Positions 22,897 to 31,595 of a stretch of DNA of 64,000 nucleotides are shown here, piece after piece; the stretch's first letter is position 1; each line of letters begins with the position of its first letter. The position numbers and the translations under genes were made by a program. Source of the DNA: Bacillus sp. NP157 (lineage in GTDB: Bacteria > Pseudomonadota > Gammaproteobacteria > Xanthomonadales > Rhodanobacteraceae); assembly GCA_018889975.1 (NCBI GenBank), contig CP076546.1, positions 4,495,001 to 4,559,000 of the forward strand. Direction: 5' to 3'. The notes beneath the pieces were generated by a model. The model did not search any database, had not been told where the DNA came from, and worked only from the letters and a program-made list of their open reading frames with translations.

Positions 22897-24594
22897 ATGG
22901 CCGACGTCAAAGAAGCCCGCGTCCCCGATATCGGTGGCAAGCCGGTGCCCATCATCGAAATCATGGTCAAGGTCGGCGATACCGTCGAAAAGGACCAGAG
23001 CCTGGTCACGCTGGAGTCCGACAAGGCCACCATGGAAGTGCCCGCGCCGTTTGCCGGCGTGATCAAGGAGCTGAAGGTCAAGGTCGGTGACGAGGTCAAC
23101 GACAACGACGTGATCGCCCTGGTCGAGGCCGCTGGCGATGCGCCGGCCGCCGCCGCACCCAAGGCCGACGCGCCGAAGCAGGAAGAAAAGGCCGCCCCGG
23201 CGCCGGCCCCGGCTCCGGCCACCGCCAAGGCCGCGGCGCCGTCCGCGTCGAAGGCTTCCGGCCCGGTCAACGTCAATGTCCCGGACATCGGCGGCAAGCC
23301 CGTGCCGATCATCGAGATCATGGTCAAGGTCGGCGACACCGTCGAAAAAGACCAGAGCCTGATGACCCTGGAATCCGACAAGGCCACGATGGACATCCCG
23401 GCCCCGGCCGCAGGCGTCATCAAGGAACTGAAGGTCAAGGTCGGCGACGAAGTGAACGACGGCGACCTCATCGCCGTGCTGGAAGGCGAGGGTGGCGGCG
23501 AAGCCGTCGCGGCCGACGCGCCGAAGGCCGACAAGCCTGCCGCCGAAGCCCCCGCGAAGCCGGCAGCCGCTGCCGCGCCGACCCCGGCGGCGAGCAAGGC
23601 CGACGCCCCGGTCGGTGGCACCCCGCGTACCCCGCCGGTGTCGTTCGACGCCTCGGTGATCATGCCGGGCGATGCCCCCTACGCCAGCCCCGCCGTGCGT
23701 GCGTTCGCACGCGAGCTCGGCGTGGACGTGGCCCAGGTCAAGGGTAGCGGCCGTGGCGGTCGCATCCAGCGCGAAGACATCTCCGCCTACGTCAAGAACG
23801 TGATGACCTCCGGCGCGGCACCGTCCGCGGGCGGCGCACCGGCATCGGGTGGCGGCAACGGCCTGACCCTGCTGCCGTGGCCGAAGGTCGACTTCTCGAA
23901 GTTCGGCGACGTGGAAGAAAAGCCGCTGGGCCGCATCCCGAAGATCTCGGCCGCGAACCTCGCCCGCAACTGGGCGATGATCCCGCACGTCACGCAGTTC
24001 GAAGACGCCGACATCACCGAGATGGAAGCCTTCCGCAAGAAGCTCGGCGAAGAGAACAAGGAACTGAAGGTCACCCCGCTGGTCTTCCAGATCAAGGCGG
24101 TGGTCGCGGCGCTGAAGAAGTTCCCGACCTTCAACTCGTCGCTCGACGCGGCCGGCGAAACGCTGACGCTGAAGAAGTACTACAACATCGGCATCGCCGT
24201 GGACACGCCGGACGGCCTGGTCGTCCCGGTCATCCGCGACGCCGACAAGAAGGGCCTGCTCGAGCTCGCCGCCGAACTCGGTGAAATCTCAAAGAAGGCG
24301 CGCGACAAGAAGCTCACCGCCGCCGACATGTCGGGTGGCTGCTTCTCGATCTCCTCGCTCGGCGGCATCGGTGGCACGGCGTTCACGCCGATCATCAACG
24401 CGCCGGAAGTGGCGATCCTCGGCGTTTCCAAGGCGGCGATGAAGCCGGTCTGGAACGGCAAGGAATTCGCGCCGCGCCTGCTGCTGCCGCTGTCGCTGTC
24501 GTACGACCATCGCGTCATCGACGGTGCCCTGGCCGCACGCTTCGCCGTGTACCTCGCCCAGCAGCTCGGCGACATCCGTCGCCTGCTGCTCTGA
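22897..24594 (+). CDS. aceF: Pyruvate dehydrogenase E2, dihydrolipoamide acetyltransferase
   Basis: A 565-aa E2 core subunit. It has two N-terminal lipoyl domains (lipoyl lysines K43 and K162, both in ESDKATM), Ala/Pro-rich swinging linkers, a peripheral-subunit-binding domain (about 260-297, [13 protein letters not shown]) and the catalytic domain with H538-R-V-I-D-G. It transfers acetyl groups to CoA. The start ATG 22897 follows AGGAGG. lpdA (E3) follows by 15 nt; no E1 gene is in the window. The lipoyl domains are substrates for the LipB/LipA enzymes encoded upstream. Confidence 0.96.
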   Translation: MADVKEARVPDIGGKPVPIIEIMVKVGDTVEKDQSLVTLESDKATMEVPAPFAGVIKELKVKVGDEVNDNDVIALVEAAGDAPAAAAPKADAPKQEEKAAPAPAPAPATAKAAAPSASKASGPVNVNVPDIGGKPVPIIEIMVKVGDTVEKDQSLMTLESDKATMDIPAPAAGVIKELKVKVGDEVNDGDLIAVLEGEGGGEAVAADAPKADKPAAEAPAKPAAAAAPTPAASKADAPVGGTPRTPPVSFDASVIMPGDAPYASPAVRAFARELGVDVAQVKGSGRGGRIQREDISAYVKNVMTSGAAPSAGGAPASGGGNGLTLLPWPKVDFSKFGDVEEKPLGRIPKISAANLARNWAMIPHVTQFEDADITEMEAFRKKLGEENKELKVTPLVFQIKAVVAALKKFPTFNSSLDAAGETLTLKKYYNIGIAVDTPDGLVVPVIRDADKKGLLELAAELGEISKKARDKKLTAADMSGGCFSISSLGGIGGTAFTPIINAPEVAILGVSKAAMKPVWNGKEFAPRLLLPLSLSYDHRVIDGALAARFAVYLAQQLGDIRRLLL

Positions 24595-24609
24595 CCGGAG
24601 GCGACACGC

Positions 24610-26481
24610 ATGGCAAACACCATTGAACTGAAAGTGCCGGACCTCGGCGGTTCGCACGACGTGCCGGTGATCGAGATCCTCGTAAAAGTGGGCGACGTGG
24701 TCGAGAAGGACCAGAGCCTGATCACGCTGGAATCGGACAAGGCGACGATGGACGTGCCGGCCTCGCAGGGCGGCAAGATCGTCGAGATCAAGGTCAAGGT
24801 CGGCGACGAAGTCAACGACGGCACGCTGATCGCGACGATCGAGGCGGCTGGCGCGGGCGATGCGTCGGCGGCCGACAAGGCGGGCGCCGACAAGGCATCG
24901 GCCGACAAGGCGGCTCCGGCGAAGGCCTCGGCTGACACGGCGGCGGCCTCGAAGCCGGCTGACAAGCCGGCCAGCCAGGGCACGGTCTCCGAAGCCCCGG
25001 CCCACCAGGCACCGGCACCCGGCAAGCAGGGCACGGCCCCGCAGGCTGCGGCACCGTCGGGTCGCAAGGCCGACATCGAATGCCAGCTGGTCGTGCTGGG
25101 CTCCGGCCCGGGCGGCTACACGGCGGCCTTCCGCGGCGCGGACGTCGGCCTCGACACCGTGCTGGTCGAGCGTTACGAATCGCTCGGCGGCGTCTGCCTC
25201 AACGTCGGCTGCATCCCGTCGAAGGCCCTGCTGCACGCGGCTGCCGTCATCGACGAAGCGGCGGCGATCGAAGCGCACGGCATCAGCTTCGGCAAGCCGA
25301 AGATCGACCTGGACAAGCTGCGCTCGTTCAAGGAAAAGGTCGTCGGCAAGCTCACCGGTGGCCTGGCCCAGATGGCCAAGGCGCGCAAGGTGCGCACCGT
25401 CACCGGCGTGGGCATGTTCATCTCGGCCAACGAGATGGAAGTGAAGACCGCCGACGGCACCAAGCTGATCCGTTTCGAAAACGCGATCATCGCGGCCGGT
25501 TCGCAGTCGGTGAAGCTGCCCTCGTTCCCGTGGGACGACGAGCGCGTCATCGACTCCACCGGCGCGTTGGAACTGCGTGACGTGCCCAAGACGATGCTCG
25601 TCGTCGGCGGCGGCATCATCGGCCTGGAAATGGCCACGGTGTACGCCGGCCTCGGCACGGACGTCACCGTCGTCGAACTCGCCGACCAGCTGATGCCGGG
25701 CGCCGACCTCGACCTGGTGAAGCCGCTGCAGCAGCGCATCGCCAAGCGTTACAAGGGCATCCACCTCAAGACCAAGGTCGTCGAGGCGAAGGCCACGAAG
25801 AAGGGCATCGAAGTGACCTTCGATGGCGAGAGCATTCCCGAGACGAAGCTGTTCGATCGCGTGCTCGTGTCGGTCGGCCGTTCGCCGAACGGCGGCAAGG
25901 TCGGCGCGGACAAGGCGGGCGTCGAAGTGACCGATCGCGGCTTCATCGCGGTCGATCGCCAGATGCGCACCAACGTGCCGCACATCTTCGCCATCGGCGA
26001 CCTCGTCGGCCAGCCGATGCTGGCGCACAAGGCCACGCACGAAGCCAAGGTCGCCGCGGAAGCCGCGGCCGGCCAGAAGAGCTTCTTCGACGCACGCGTG
26101 ATTCCGTCGGTGGCCTACACCGATCCGGAAATCGCATGGGTCGGCGTGACCGAACGCGAAGCGAAGGAAAAGGGCCTGAAGGTCGGCGTCGGCAAGTTCC
26201 CGTGGGCCGCCTCCGGCCGCGCGATCGGCATCGACCGCACCGAAGGCTTCACCAAGCTGATCTTCGACGAAGAGACCCACCGCATCGTCGGCGCCGGCAT
26301 CGTCGGCGTCCACGCGGGCGACCTCATCAGCGAACTCGCACTCGCCATCGAAATGAGCTGCGAAGCCGGCGACATCGGCCGCACCGTCCACCCGCACCCC
26401 ACGCTCGGCGAATCCGTCGGCATGGCCGCCGAGGTGTACGAAGGCACGATCACCGACCTCTACATCCCAAAGAAAAAATAA
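24610..26481 (+). CDS. lpdA: Dihydrolipoamide dehydrogenase E3 with N-terminal lipoyl domain
   Basis: A 623-aa E3 flavoprotein carrying its own lipoyl domain (residues about 1-80, lipoyl K44 in ESDKATM). An Ala/Lys/Pro-rich linker (about 82-150) follows, then the FAD/NAD disulfide oxidoreductase core. The redox disulfide is C196-x4-C201 (GVCLNVGCIPSK). The C-terminal HPHPTLGESV motif holds the catalytic His/Glu. Lipoyl-E3 fusions of about 600 aa are known in several Proteobacteria. It pairs with aceF in one transcription unit, ended by a repeat-derived hairpin. Confidence 0.96.
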   Translation: MANTIELKVPDLGGSHDVPVIEILVKVGDVVEKDQSLITLESDKATMDVPASQGGKIVEIKVKVGDEVNDGTLIATIEAAGAGDASAADKAGADKASADKAAPAKASADTAAASKPADKPASQGTVSEAPAHQAPAPGKQGTAPQAAAPSGRKADIECQLVVLGSGPGGYTAAFRGADVGLDTVLVERYESLGGVCLNVGCIPSKALLHAAAVIDEAAAIEAHGISFGKPKIDLDKLRSFKEKVVGKLTGGLAQMAKARKVRTVTGVGMFISANEMEVKTADGTKLIRFENAIIAAGSQSVKLPSFPWDDERVIDSTGALELRDVPKTMLVVGGGIIGLEMATVYAGLGTDVTVVELADQLMPGADLDLVKPLQQRIAKRYKGIHLKTKVVEAKATKKGIEVTFDGESIPETKLFDRVLVSVGRSPNGGKVGADKAGVEVTDRGFIAVDRQMRTNVPHIFAIGDLVGQPMLAHKATHEAKVAAEAAAGQKSFFDARVIPSVAYTDPEIAWVGVTEREAKEKGLKVGVGKFPWAASGRAIGIDRTEGFTKLIFDEETHRIVGAGIVGVHAGDLISELALAIEMSCEAGDIGRTVHPHPTLGESVGMAAEVYEGTITDLYIPKKK

Positions 26482-26490
26482 CGCAGCACC

Positions 26491-26548
26491 TGTAGGAGCG
26501 CGCCTGCGCGCGATCCCCGATTCCCGGGGCATCGCACGCAGGCGCGCT
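26491..26548 (+). terminator. REPIN-derived hairpin and terminator after lpdA
   Basis: A forward REP (26491-26513) and an inverted, partly decayed REP (26532-26548). The right arm ends in GCGCGCT followed by a run of T (to about 26554) that is not seen at other copies. The structure would act as an intrinsic terminator 10 nt after the lpdA stop. Confidence 0.8.
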
Positions 26549-26576
26549 TTTTTTATGGGTCAATCAACAGCCATCC

Positions 26577-26628
26577 GACCATGACCATGACCATGACCAT
26601 GACCATGACCATGACCATGACCATGACC
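26577..26628. repeat. Hexanucleotide tandem repeat (ATGACC)x8
   Basis: Eight perfect ATGACC units at 26581-26628, preceded by a partial GACC. The array lies between the lpdA terminator and the RAYT gene. It is too short-period for CRISPR. The reading frames it opens (Trp-Ser or Met-Thr repeats) lack other coding support. Confidence 0.95.
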
Positions 26629-26654
26629 GCGCATCCCGCCATCGTGGGATCAGG

Positions 26655-26677
26655 TCGCGCGCAGGCGCGCTCCTACA
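26655..26677 (-). repeat. REP at the 3' end of the RAYT gene
   Basis: A reverse-orientation REP. It overlaps the last codons of the RAYT gene and provides its TAG stop. With the copy at 27186 it flanks the transposase gene. Confidence 0.88.
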
Positions 26678-27128
26678 GCCATACGGCGTTCCAGTACGGG
26701 TAGTCGCAGACGTTCTCGACGAGCCCTGCGCGAACCGGATTGGCGACGATGTAACGCGCCGCCAGCTTGACGTCCTCGTCGGCGCGCAACGCGCGGTCCT
26801 GGAAAGCGCGCTGCCAGACGGGTGACTCACGGCCCTGCGCGGTGAACGATCGCTTCACCTGCGACTTCATCCGGCCGACGACTCTCGACAGGTCGGACTC
26901 CCCCAGCTCGATCAAGCCATGCCAGTGATCGGGCATCAGCACCCAGGCGAGACAGCGGGCGTGGGGCCAGGTCGAGGGCGAGTGGATGATCCGCGAGACG
27001 GCGCGCGCCACGCGGTAGTCGCGGAAGATCGGCGCCCGGTTCCAGGCGACGCAGGTCACCAGGTAGATGCGCCCGGGTTCGGAAACGCGCCCGCGGCGAA
27101 GCGCGGCATGGCCAGGTCTTGTCGTCAT
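26673..27128 (-). CDS. REP-associated tyrosine transposase (RAYT, Y1/HUH family)
   Basis: A 151-aa single-domain Y1 transposase of the RAYT (TnpA-REP) type. The HUH motif is H68-W-H70 in MPDHWHGL. The probable nucleophile is Y126 in AARYIVANPVRAGL, a pattern typical of RAYTs. Such enzymes bind and nick REP hairpins as single strands and are held to spread REP/REPIN sequences without being flanked like a normal IS. Copies of the local REP lie on both sides (26655-26677 and 27186-27208), which makes this the likely cognate enzyme. All residues expected for activity seem present. Confidence 0.92.
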   Translation of the reverse strand: MTTRPGHAALRRGRVSEPGRIYLVTCVAWNRAPIFRDYRVARAVSRIIHSPSTWPHARCLAWVLMPDHWHGLIELGESDLSRVVGRMKSQVKRSFTAQGRESPVWQRAFQDRALRADEDVKLAARYIVANPVRAGLVENVCDYPYWNAVWL

Positions 27129-27185
27129 GGTGGGAAGGATGGCGACCCCGTCCGCGCGCCGGCAGCAGCGATCACCCCGGCGTTT

Positions 27186-27208
27186 TGTAGGAGCGCGCCT
27201 GCGCGCGA
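27186..27208 (+). repeat. REP upstream of the RAYT gene
   Basis: A full-length forward REP 57 nt upstream of the RAYT start codon and 56 nt upstream of the divergent transporter gene. It is inverted relative to the copy at the RAYT 3' end. Confidence 0.88.
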
Positions 27209-27264
27209 CCCCACGAGCGCCATGCCTATCGCATTGCCGCGGCCGTTTATGGCATCGTCGGCTG

Positions 27265-28593
27265 ATGCCAGCACCGCAGCCCGCTCACTACCTACGTCGT
27301 CTCGGTACCTGGGACGCGGCGATGATCGTCATTGGCGGTGTCATCGGCGCGGGCATCTTCCGTACGCCGGCGGCCGTGGCCAAGAGCACCAGCTCGGGGA
27401 TGGAGGTGATCATCCTCTGGACCCTGGGTGGCTTGCTGACCCTGGCGGGCGTGCTCTGTTACGCCGAACTCGGTGCCCGGCGTCCGCAGGCGGGCGGCAC
27501 CTACGTCTACCTGCGCGAGGCCTTCGGCCAGCTGCCGGCCTTCCTGTTCGGCTGGACAATGGCGCTGATCAACTACCCGGGCAGCGTCGCCGCGGTGGCG
27601 ACGACGTTCGCGGACTACGCGACGCGTGCCGTCGGCCTGCCGCATGAATGGGTCAAGCCCGTCGCCGTGTCGGCGATCGCCTTCATCGTCGCGGTCAACC
27701 TGTTCGGTATCCGGGCGGGCGCATGGGTGCAGAACATCTTCACCGTGCTGAAACTCGGCGCGGTCGCCATGCTGATCGCGGTTGGCCTTTACCTGGCACG
27801 CGGCCATCTCGGCCTGGCCTTCGCCGCCGACACCACGCGTGACGTGCCGCCGTCGATGGTCATCGGCGCACTGCTTCCGGCGATGTTCGCCTACGGCGGT
27901 TTCCACTATCTGAACGACCTCGCCGGCGAAGTCCGCAATCCGCAACGCACGTTGCCGCGCGCGCTTGGGCTGGGCATGGCCAGCGTCGTCGTCTGCTACG
28001 TGTTGGTGAACATCGCCTACATGGCGGGCCTCGGTCATGCCGGCCTCGCGGCGAGCACCGCGCCGGCGGCCGACCTGATGCGCCGCGTGTTCGGCGAGTC
28101 GGGCGCGACGGTGATCGCGGTCGGCATCGCCTGCTCGACCTTCGGTTACTGCAGCATCGCCATTGCCGGCGGCGCCCGCGTGCTGCAGGTGATGAGCGCC
28201 GACGGCATGTTCTTCAAACCGATCGCGCGGATCGACGTGAAGTCCGGCGCGCCGCGCGTCGCGCTGATCGTGCTCGGCGCATGGGCGATCACCCTGATCC
28301 TCTCGGGCAGCTTCGAAGCGCTCGTGGACTACACCACGGTGGGCGAATGGCTGTCGCACGCCTTCGGCATCGCGACCATCTTCTGGTACCGGCGCAAGCT
28401 GAAATCGGAACCGTCGCCGTACCTGGTCCCCGGTTATCCGTGGGTGCCGCTGATCTTCACCACGACGGTGCTGTGCGTCATCGTCGCCACCGCGATCACC
28501 CAGCCGCAGAACGCCGGCATGAGCCTGCTGATCATCGCGCTGGGCGTGCCGGTGTATTACCTCTGGCGCAAAAAGCGCACGGACGCCCTGTAG
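27265..28593 (+). CDS. APC-family amino acid/polyamine permease
   Basis: A 442-aa inner-membrane transporter of the amino acid-polyamine-organocation superfamily with about twelve hydrophobic segments. The first helix holds GGVIGAGIF near residue 24, the unwound substrate-binding motif of APC transporters. AYGGFHYLNDLAGEVRNPQRTLPRA (helix 6 region) is also typical. The substrate cannot be named. I start at ATG 27265, just before MPAPQPAHYLRRLG. The stop TAG at 28591-28593 is inside a REP. Confidence 0.87.
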   Translation: MPAPQPAHYLRRLGTWDAAMIVIGGVIGAGIFRTPAAVAKSTSSGMEVIILWTLGGLLTLAGVLCYAELGARRPQAGGTYVYLREAFGQLPAFLFGWTMALINYPGSVAAVATTFADYATRAVGLPHEWVKPVAVSAIAFIVAVNLFGIRAGAWVQNIFTVLKLGAVAMLIAVGLYLARGHLGLAFAADTTRDVPPSMVIGALLPAMFAYGGFHYLNDLAGEVRNPQRTLPRALGLGMASVVVCYVLVNIAYMAGLGHAGLAASTAPAADLMRRVFGESGATVIAVGIACSTFGYCSIAIAGGARVLQVMSADGMFFKPIARIDVKSGAPRVALIVLGAWAITLILSGSFEALVDYTTVGEWLSHAFGIATIFWYRRKLKSEPSPYLVPGYPWVPLIFTTTVLCVIVATAITQPQNAGMSLLIIALGVPVYYLWRKKRTDAL

Positions 28594-28748
28594 GAGCGCG
28601 CCTGCGCGCGATGGTGCCTGGGGAAGAGCGTACCGAGTACCGGGTTGAGAGTACCGAGGAAGTGCCGGCCTTCGTTTTTGCTTGGTGCCCGGTACTCTTT
28701 TACTCGATACGCTCCTGGCCGCCCAATCGCGCGCAGGCGCGCTCCTAC
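28589..28748. repeat. Composite REPIN with 100-bp inner palindrome (copy 2)
   Basis: A forward REP at 28589-28611 and a reverse REP at 28727-28748 enclose a 100-bp element at 28621-28720. That element is clearly related to the one at 17481-17580 (shared AAGAGCGTA, CGAGTACCG, GTTGAGAGTA, CGAGGAAG and ACTCGATACGCTCCTG). The forward copy gives the permease its stop codon. Confidence 0.85.
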
Positions 28749-28808
28749 GGGAGCGGGGGTGCGGGGGCTGACAACCGGCGTTCACGCCAGGGGTGGCAAG
28801 GTCGAGAA

Positions 28809-30929
28809 ATGCGCCTGACATTCTGCCTGTTGCTTGCCGGGATCGGCTCCGGTGCCCATGCCGCGTCGGTGGATATCGTCCATCCGTCGCCGGCTGTCCG
28901 TGTCACCCCGGCCGGCACGACGCTGGACCCTACGGTGCGCAAGGCGGCCGACGGTAGCGAGCTGGTGGCGGTGACCTACACGCCGTCGGCTTCGCCGTCC
29001 CTTGCCATGGCGCCAGCCAGCGGAAGCTGGGCATGGCCGGCTAACGGTACGCTGCGTTTGCGGGTGCAGAACGGCATGCCATGGCCGGTGACGCTGATCG
29101 TCGATGTCGCCTCGGGGCAGCAACATCTCAAGGCCACAGTTGGCTTGCCGCCCGGCCCACCGCAGATCCTCTCCGTGCCGCTGACCGCGACCTCGCCGCG
29201 TGCCTTCGGCATGCAGGTCGGGCCGCCGATGCCGTTCGACGACGGCAAGGTGAAACGTCTGGTCGCCACGGCCACCGACGGTGCGATCGACGCCACGAAG
29301 GTCACCTCGGTGTCGTTCGCCATGCCGCAGCCGGGTGCCGCGCAGACCGTGTTGTTCGGTGCGATGGACGTGGTCGAAGGGCAGGGCGACCTGAAGGCTG
29401 CGTACACGGGCATCGTCGACAAGTATGGCCAGTTCACCCGGGCGACCTGGCCGGAGAAGGTCACGGACGATGCCGCCCTGAAGAAGGGCCAGGAAACCGT
29501 CGGCGCGGCCCCGGCCGCGACGCAGGGCCTCGACCGTTTCGGCGGACGCACCGACATCCCGGGCCTACAGGCGACGGGCTTCTTCCATACGCAGAAACAC
29601 GGCGACCGCTGGTGGCTGGTGACGCCGGAAGGCCATGCCTTCTTCTCGCTGGGCGTCAACGCGGTCAACCACGACGATGGGCGCACCTACGTGCAGGGTC
29701 GCGAGTTCATGTTCCTCGACACCAACGCACCGGCGAACGCGTTCGGCGAAAGCGACAGTCGCAGCAGCAACGGATCGCAGCGCGACAATGGCATGAACCA
29801 CGGCCGTTGGTGGGATATCTACTCAACGAACATCGCGCGCACGCTCGGCAACGGCTTCGAAAGCGCATGGCGCAAGCGCGTCCAGGATCGCCTGCTCGCG
29901 TGGCGCTTCAATACGCTGGGTAACTGGAGCGACCGCACGTTCGCTGCCGACAAACGCATGTCCTTCACCGTCCCGATCCTGATCCACGGCGACTTCAACA
30001 CCGTCGGCACCGGCTACGACTACTGGGGCCGCATGCCCGATCCGTTCGATCCGCGTTTCGCAAAGGCGACTCAGGAGGCGGTGGCGAACGCGACGCGCGG
30101 CATGTCGGATAACCCCTGGCTACTCGGCTACTTCGCCGACAACGAACTGGCCTGGGCAGGCCAGGGCCCACAAGGACGCTGGGCGTTGGCCGCCGGCGCG
30201 CTGGCGCAGGGCCCACAAAGCCCGGCGAAGCAGGCCTTCATCGCCTACCTGAAGAAGACCCATGGCGACATCGCCACCTTCGCGAAAGCGTGGGGTGTCG
30301 AGGCGAGCAGTTGGGACGCGGTGAACAAGGAAGGCTTCAAGGCGCCGGATCCGAACGAAGCGCATCCGGCGATCGCCGCCGACAATATCGCTTTCCTCAA
30401 GCTCTACGCCGGCCAGTATTTCCGCACCGTCGCCGAGACGCTGAAGAAAGCCGATCCGCATCATCTGTTCCTCGGCGGACGGCTCGCCGTGCGCACGCCG
30501 GAAGTCGAAGAGATGAGCGCGAAATACGCCGACGTCACCAGCATCAACACCTACACCGACCTGCCGGAACACGGCTTCGACGTGGCGGAATTCAAGCGCT
30601 GGGACAAGCCGGTGATGATCACCGAGTTCCACTTCGGCTCGAGCGACCGTGGGCCGTTCGGCAATGGCGTGGCGGCGGTGGCCAGCGAGGACGAGCGGGG
30701 CAAGGCCTACGCGCGCTTCGTCGATGCCGCGGCGGCGTCGGGCATCATCGTCGGCACCCACTGGTTCCAGTACGTCGACCAGCCAGTAACCGGGCGTGTC
30801 CTCGATGGCGAAAACGCCCACATCGGGTTAGTCGGCATCACCGACATCCCGTTCGAGGGATTCACGCGGGCCGTCACGGCGGCCAACGCGACCGTCGGCG
30901 GTGGATCAGGCAGCGGGAGCCAGCGCTAG
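28809..30929 (+). CDS. Secreted agarase-like glycoside hydrolase (clan GH-A, GH50-like)
   Basis: A 706-aa exported protein. A signal peptide (about 1-19, ending GAHA) is followed by an N-terminal beta-rich carbohydrate-binding-like region and a TIM-barrel hydrolase from about residue 250. The likely acid/base is E446 in FADNELAW and the nucleophile E606 in MITEFHFG, both at strand ends as in clan GH-A. The layout and motifs resemble GH50 beta-agarases and related beta-galactosidases; the natural substrate is unknown. It is a single gene between a REPIN and a convergent small gene, whose end it overlaps by 24 nt. Confidence 0.72.
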   Translation: MRLTFCLLLAGIGSGAHAASVDIVHPSPAVRVTPAGTTLDPTVRKAADGSELVAVTYTPSASPSLAMAPASGSWAWPANGTLRLRVQNGMPWPVTLIVDVASGQQHLKATVGLPPGPPQILSVPLTATSPRAFGMQVGPPMPFDDGKVKRLVATATDGAIDATKVTSVSFAMPQPGAAQTVLFGAMDVVEGQGDLKAAYTGIVDKYGQFTRATWPEKVTDDAALKKGQETVGAAPAATQGLDRFGGRTDIPGLQATGFFHTQKHGDRWWLVTPEGHAFFSLGVNAVNHDDGRTYVQGREFMFLDTNAPANAFGESDSRSSNGSQRDNGMNHGRWWDIYSTNIARTLGNGFESAWRKRVQDRLLAWRFNTLGNWSDRTFAADKRMSFTVPILIHGDFNTVGTGYDYWGRMPDPFDPRFAKATQEAVANATRGMSDNPWLLGYFADNELAWAGQGPQGRWALAAGALAQGPQSPAKQAFIAYLKKTHGDIATFAKAWGVEASSWDAVNKEGFKAPDPNEAHPAIAADNIAFLKLYAGQYFRTVAETLKKADPHHLFLGGRLAVRTPEVEEMSAKYADVTSINTYTDLPEHGFDVAEFKRWDKPVMITEFHFGSSDRGPFGNGVAAVASEDERGKAYARFVDAAAASGIIVGTHWFQYVDQPVTGRVLDGENAHIGLVGITDIPFEGFTRAVTAANATVGGGSGSGSQR

Positions 30930-31088
30930 GCCCTGGCGCGTTTCCGCCAGCACGGAACGGCCGAAGGCAAACGCGATCGGCTCGGCCACGCCGACGATGG
31001 CGCTGATCGCCACGTTCTGGTTGAAGGCATAGCTGAGGGAGAACGCGATGCTGAAGTGCGTCGCGGCGAACTTGATCTGGCGGGCCAT
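30906..31088 (-). CDS. DUF2061-like small membrane protein
   Basis: A 60-aa hydrophobic protein with two probable transmembrane segments. The pattern (KFAATHFSIAFSLSYAF, then VGVAEPIAFAFG) resembles the DUF2061 family of predicted membrane proteins of unknown function. I start at ATG 31088 because AGAGGA lies 7 nt upstream; a GTG at 31094 has no room for a ribosome-binding site. A Fur-like box lies just upstream. Its 3' end overlaps the glycosidase gene convergently. Confidence 0.7.
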   Translation of the reverse strand: MARQIKFAATHFSIAFSLSYAFNQNVAISAIVGVAEPIAFAFGRSVLAETRQGLALAPAA

Positions 31089-31105
31089 GGCCACGTCCTC
31101 TTAAT

Positions 31106-31124
31106 GGGAATGAATCTCATTATG
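31106..31124 (-). promoter_or_regulatory. Candidate Fur box upstream of the DUF2061-like gene
   Basis: Read on the minus strand, CATAATGAGATTCATTCCC contains the perfect palindrome AATGA-GAT-TCATT. It matches 14 of 19 positions of the classical Fur consensus. It lies 18 nt upstream of the start codon at 31088. Iron control is an inference. Confidence 0.45.
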
Positions 31125-31184
31125 GGGATGCGGAGCCGCGTGTCCAAGTGATCGTTCCGATGGGATCGATAGCCGCCGGCTATT

Positions 31185-31595
31185 TTAACGGCGGATCGTT
31201 GTGCCGACGACCAGGGCGACGACCATGACCATGGCGACGGCCATGCAGGCGCTGGTGGGTTTGACCCGGCGGGCGTCGACGCGGGGGACCAGGCGCCAGA
31301 CCAGGAAGGCGCCGACGAGCATGTCGACGACGAGGGCGGCGCGCATCCAGGGCAGGGTGAAGATCGACTGGCCGATGGCGGCGCCGTGCTGGGCGGCGAT
31401 GACCAGGCCGCCGGTGAGGACGGCGATCAGGGCCCAGAGCAGGCTGGCGAGGTAGGCACGATTGAACACCACCGCGGTCTTTTCCAGCCAGCGCAGGCAG
31501 AAGAACACGATGACGGCCGGTACGACGGCGGCGGCGCTGGAATAGATCACCCACCAGATCGCGGCGGAGAACAGGGTCAGCAGGGTCTGGGTCAT
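31185..31595 (-). CDS. Hypothetical four-helix membrane protein
   Basis: A 136-aa integral membrane protein with about four hydrophobic helices (roughly residues 10-32, 45-66, 80-100 and 115-133). I do not recognise a family. It is the second gene of a minus-strand pair. Its ATG (31595-31593) overlaps the TGA of the Mpo1-like gene (TGATG), so the two are probably translationally coupled and may act together in the membrane. Confidence 0.75.
   Translation of the reverse strand: MTQTLLTLFSAAIWWVIYSSAAAVVPAVIVFFCLRWLEKTAVVFNRAYLASLLWALIAVLTGGLVIAAQHGAAIGQSIFTLPWMRAALVVDMLVGAFLVWRLVPRVDARRVKPTSACMAVAMVMVVALVVGTTIRR

Noticed and set aside
26577-26628. Possible CRISPR-like array
   Set aside because: The units are 6 bp, contiguous and without spacers, so this is a simple tandem repeat; no cas genes are seen in the window.
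26564-26830. Minus-strand frame with Trp-Ser repeats
   Set aside because: It is produced by the ATGACC array and the RAYT antisense sequence; there is no ribosome-binding site or homology.
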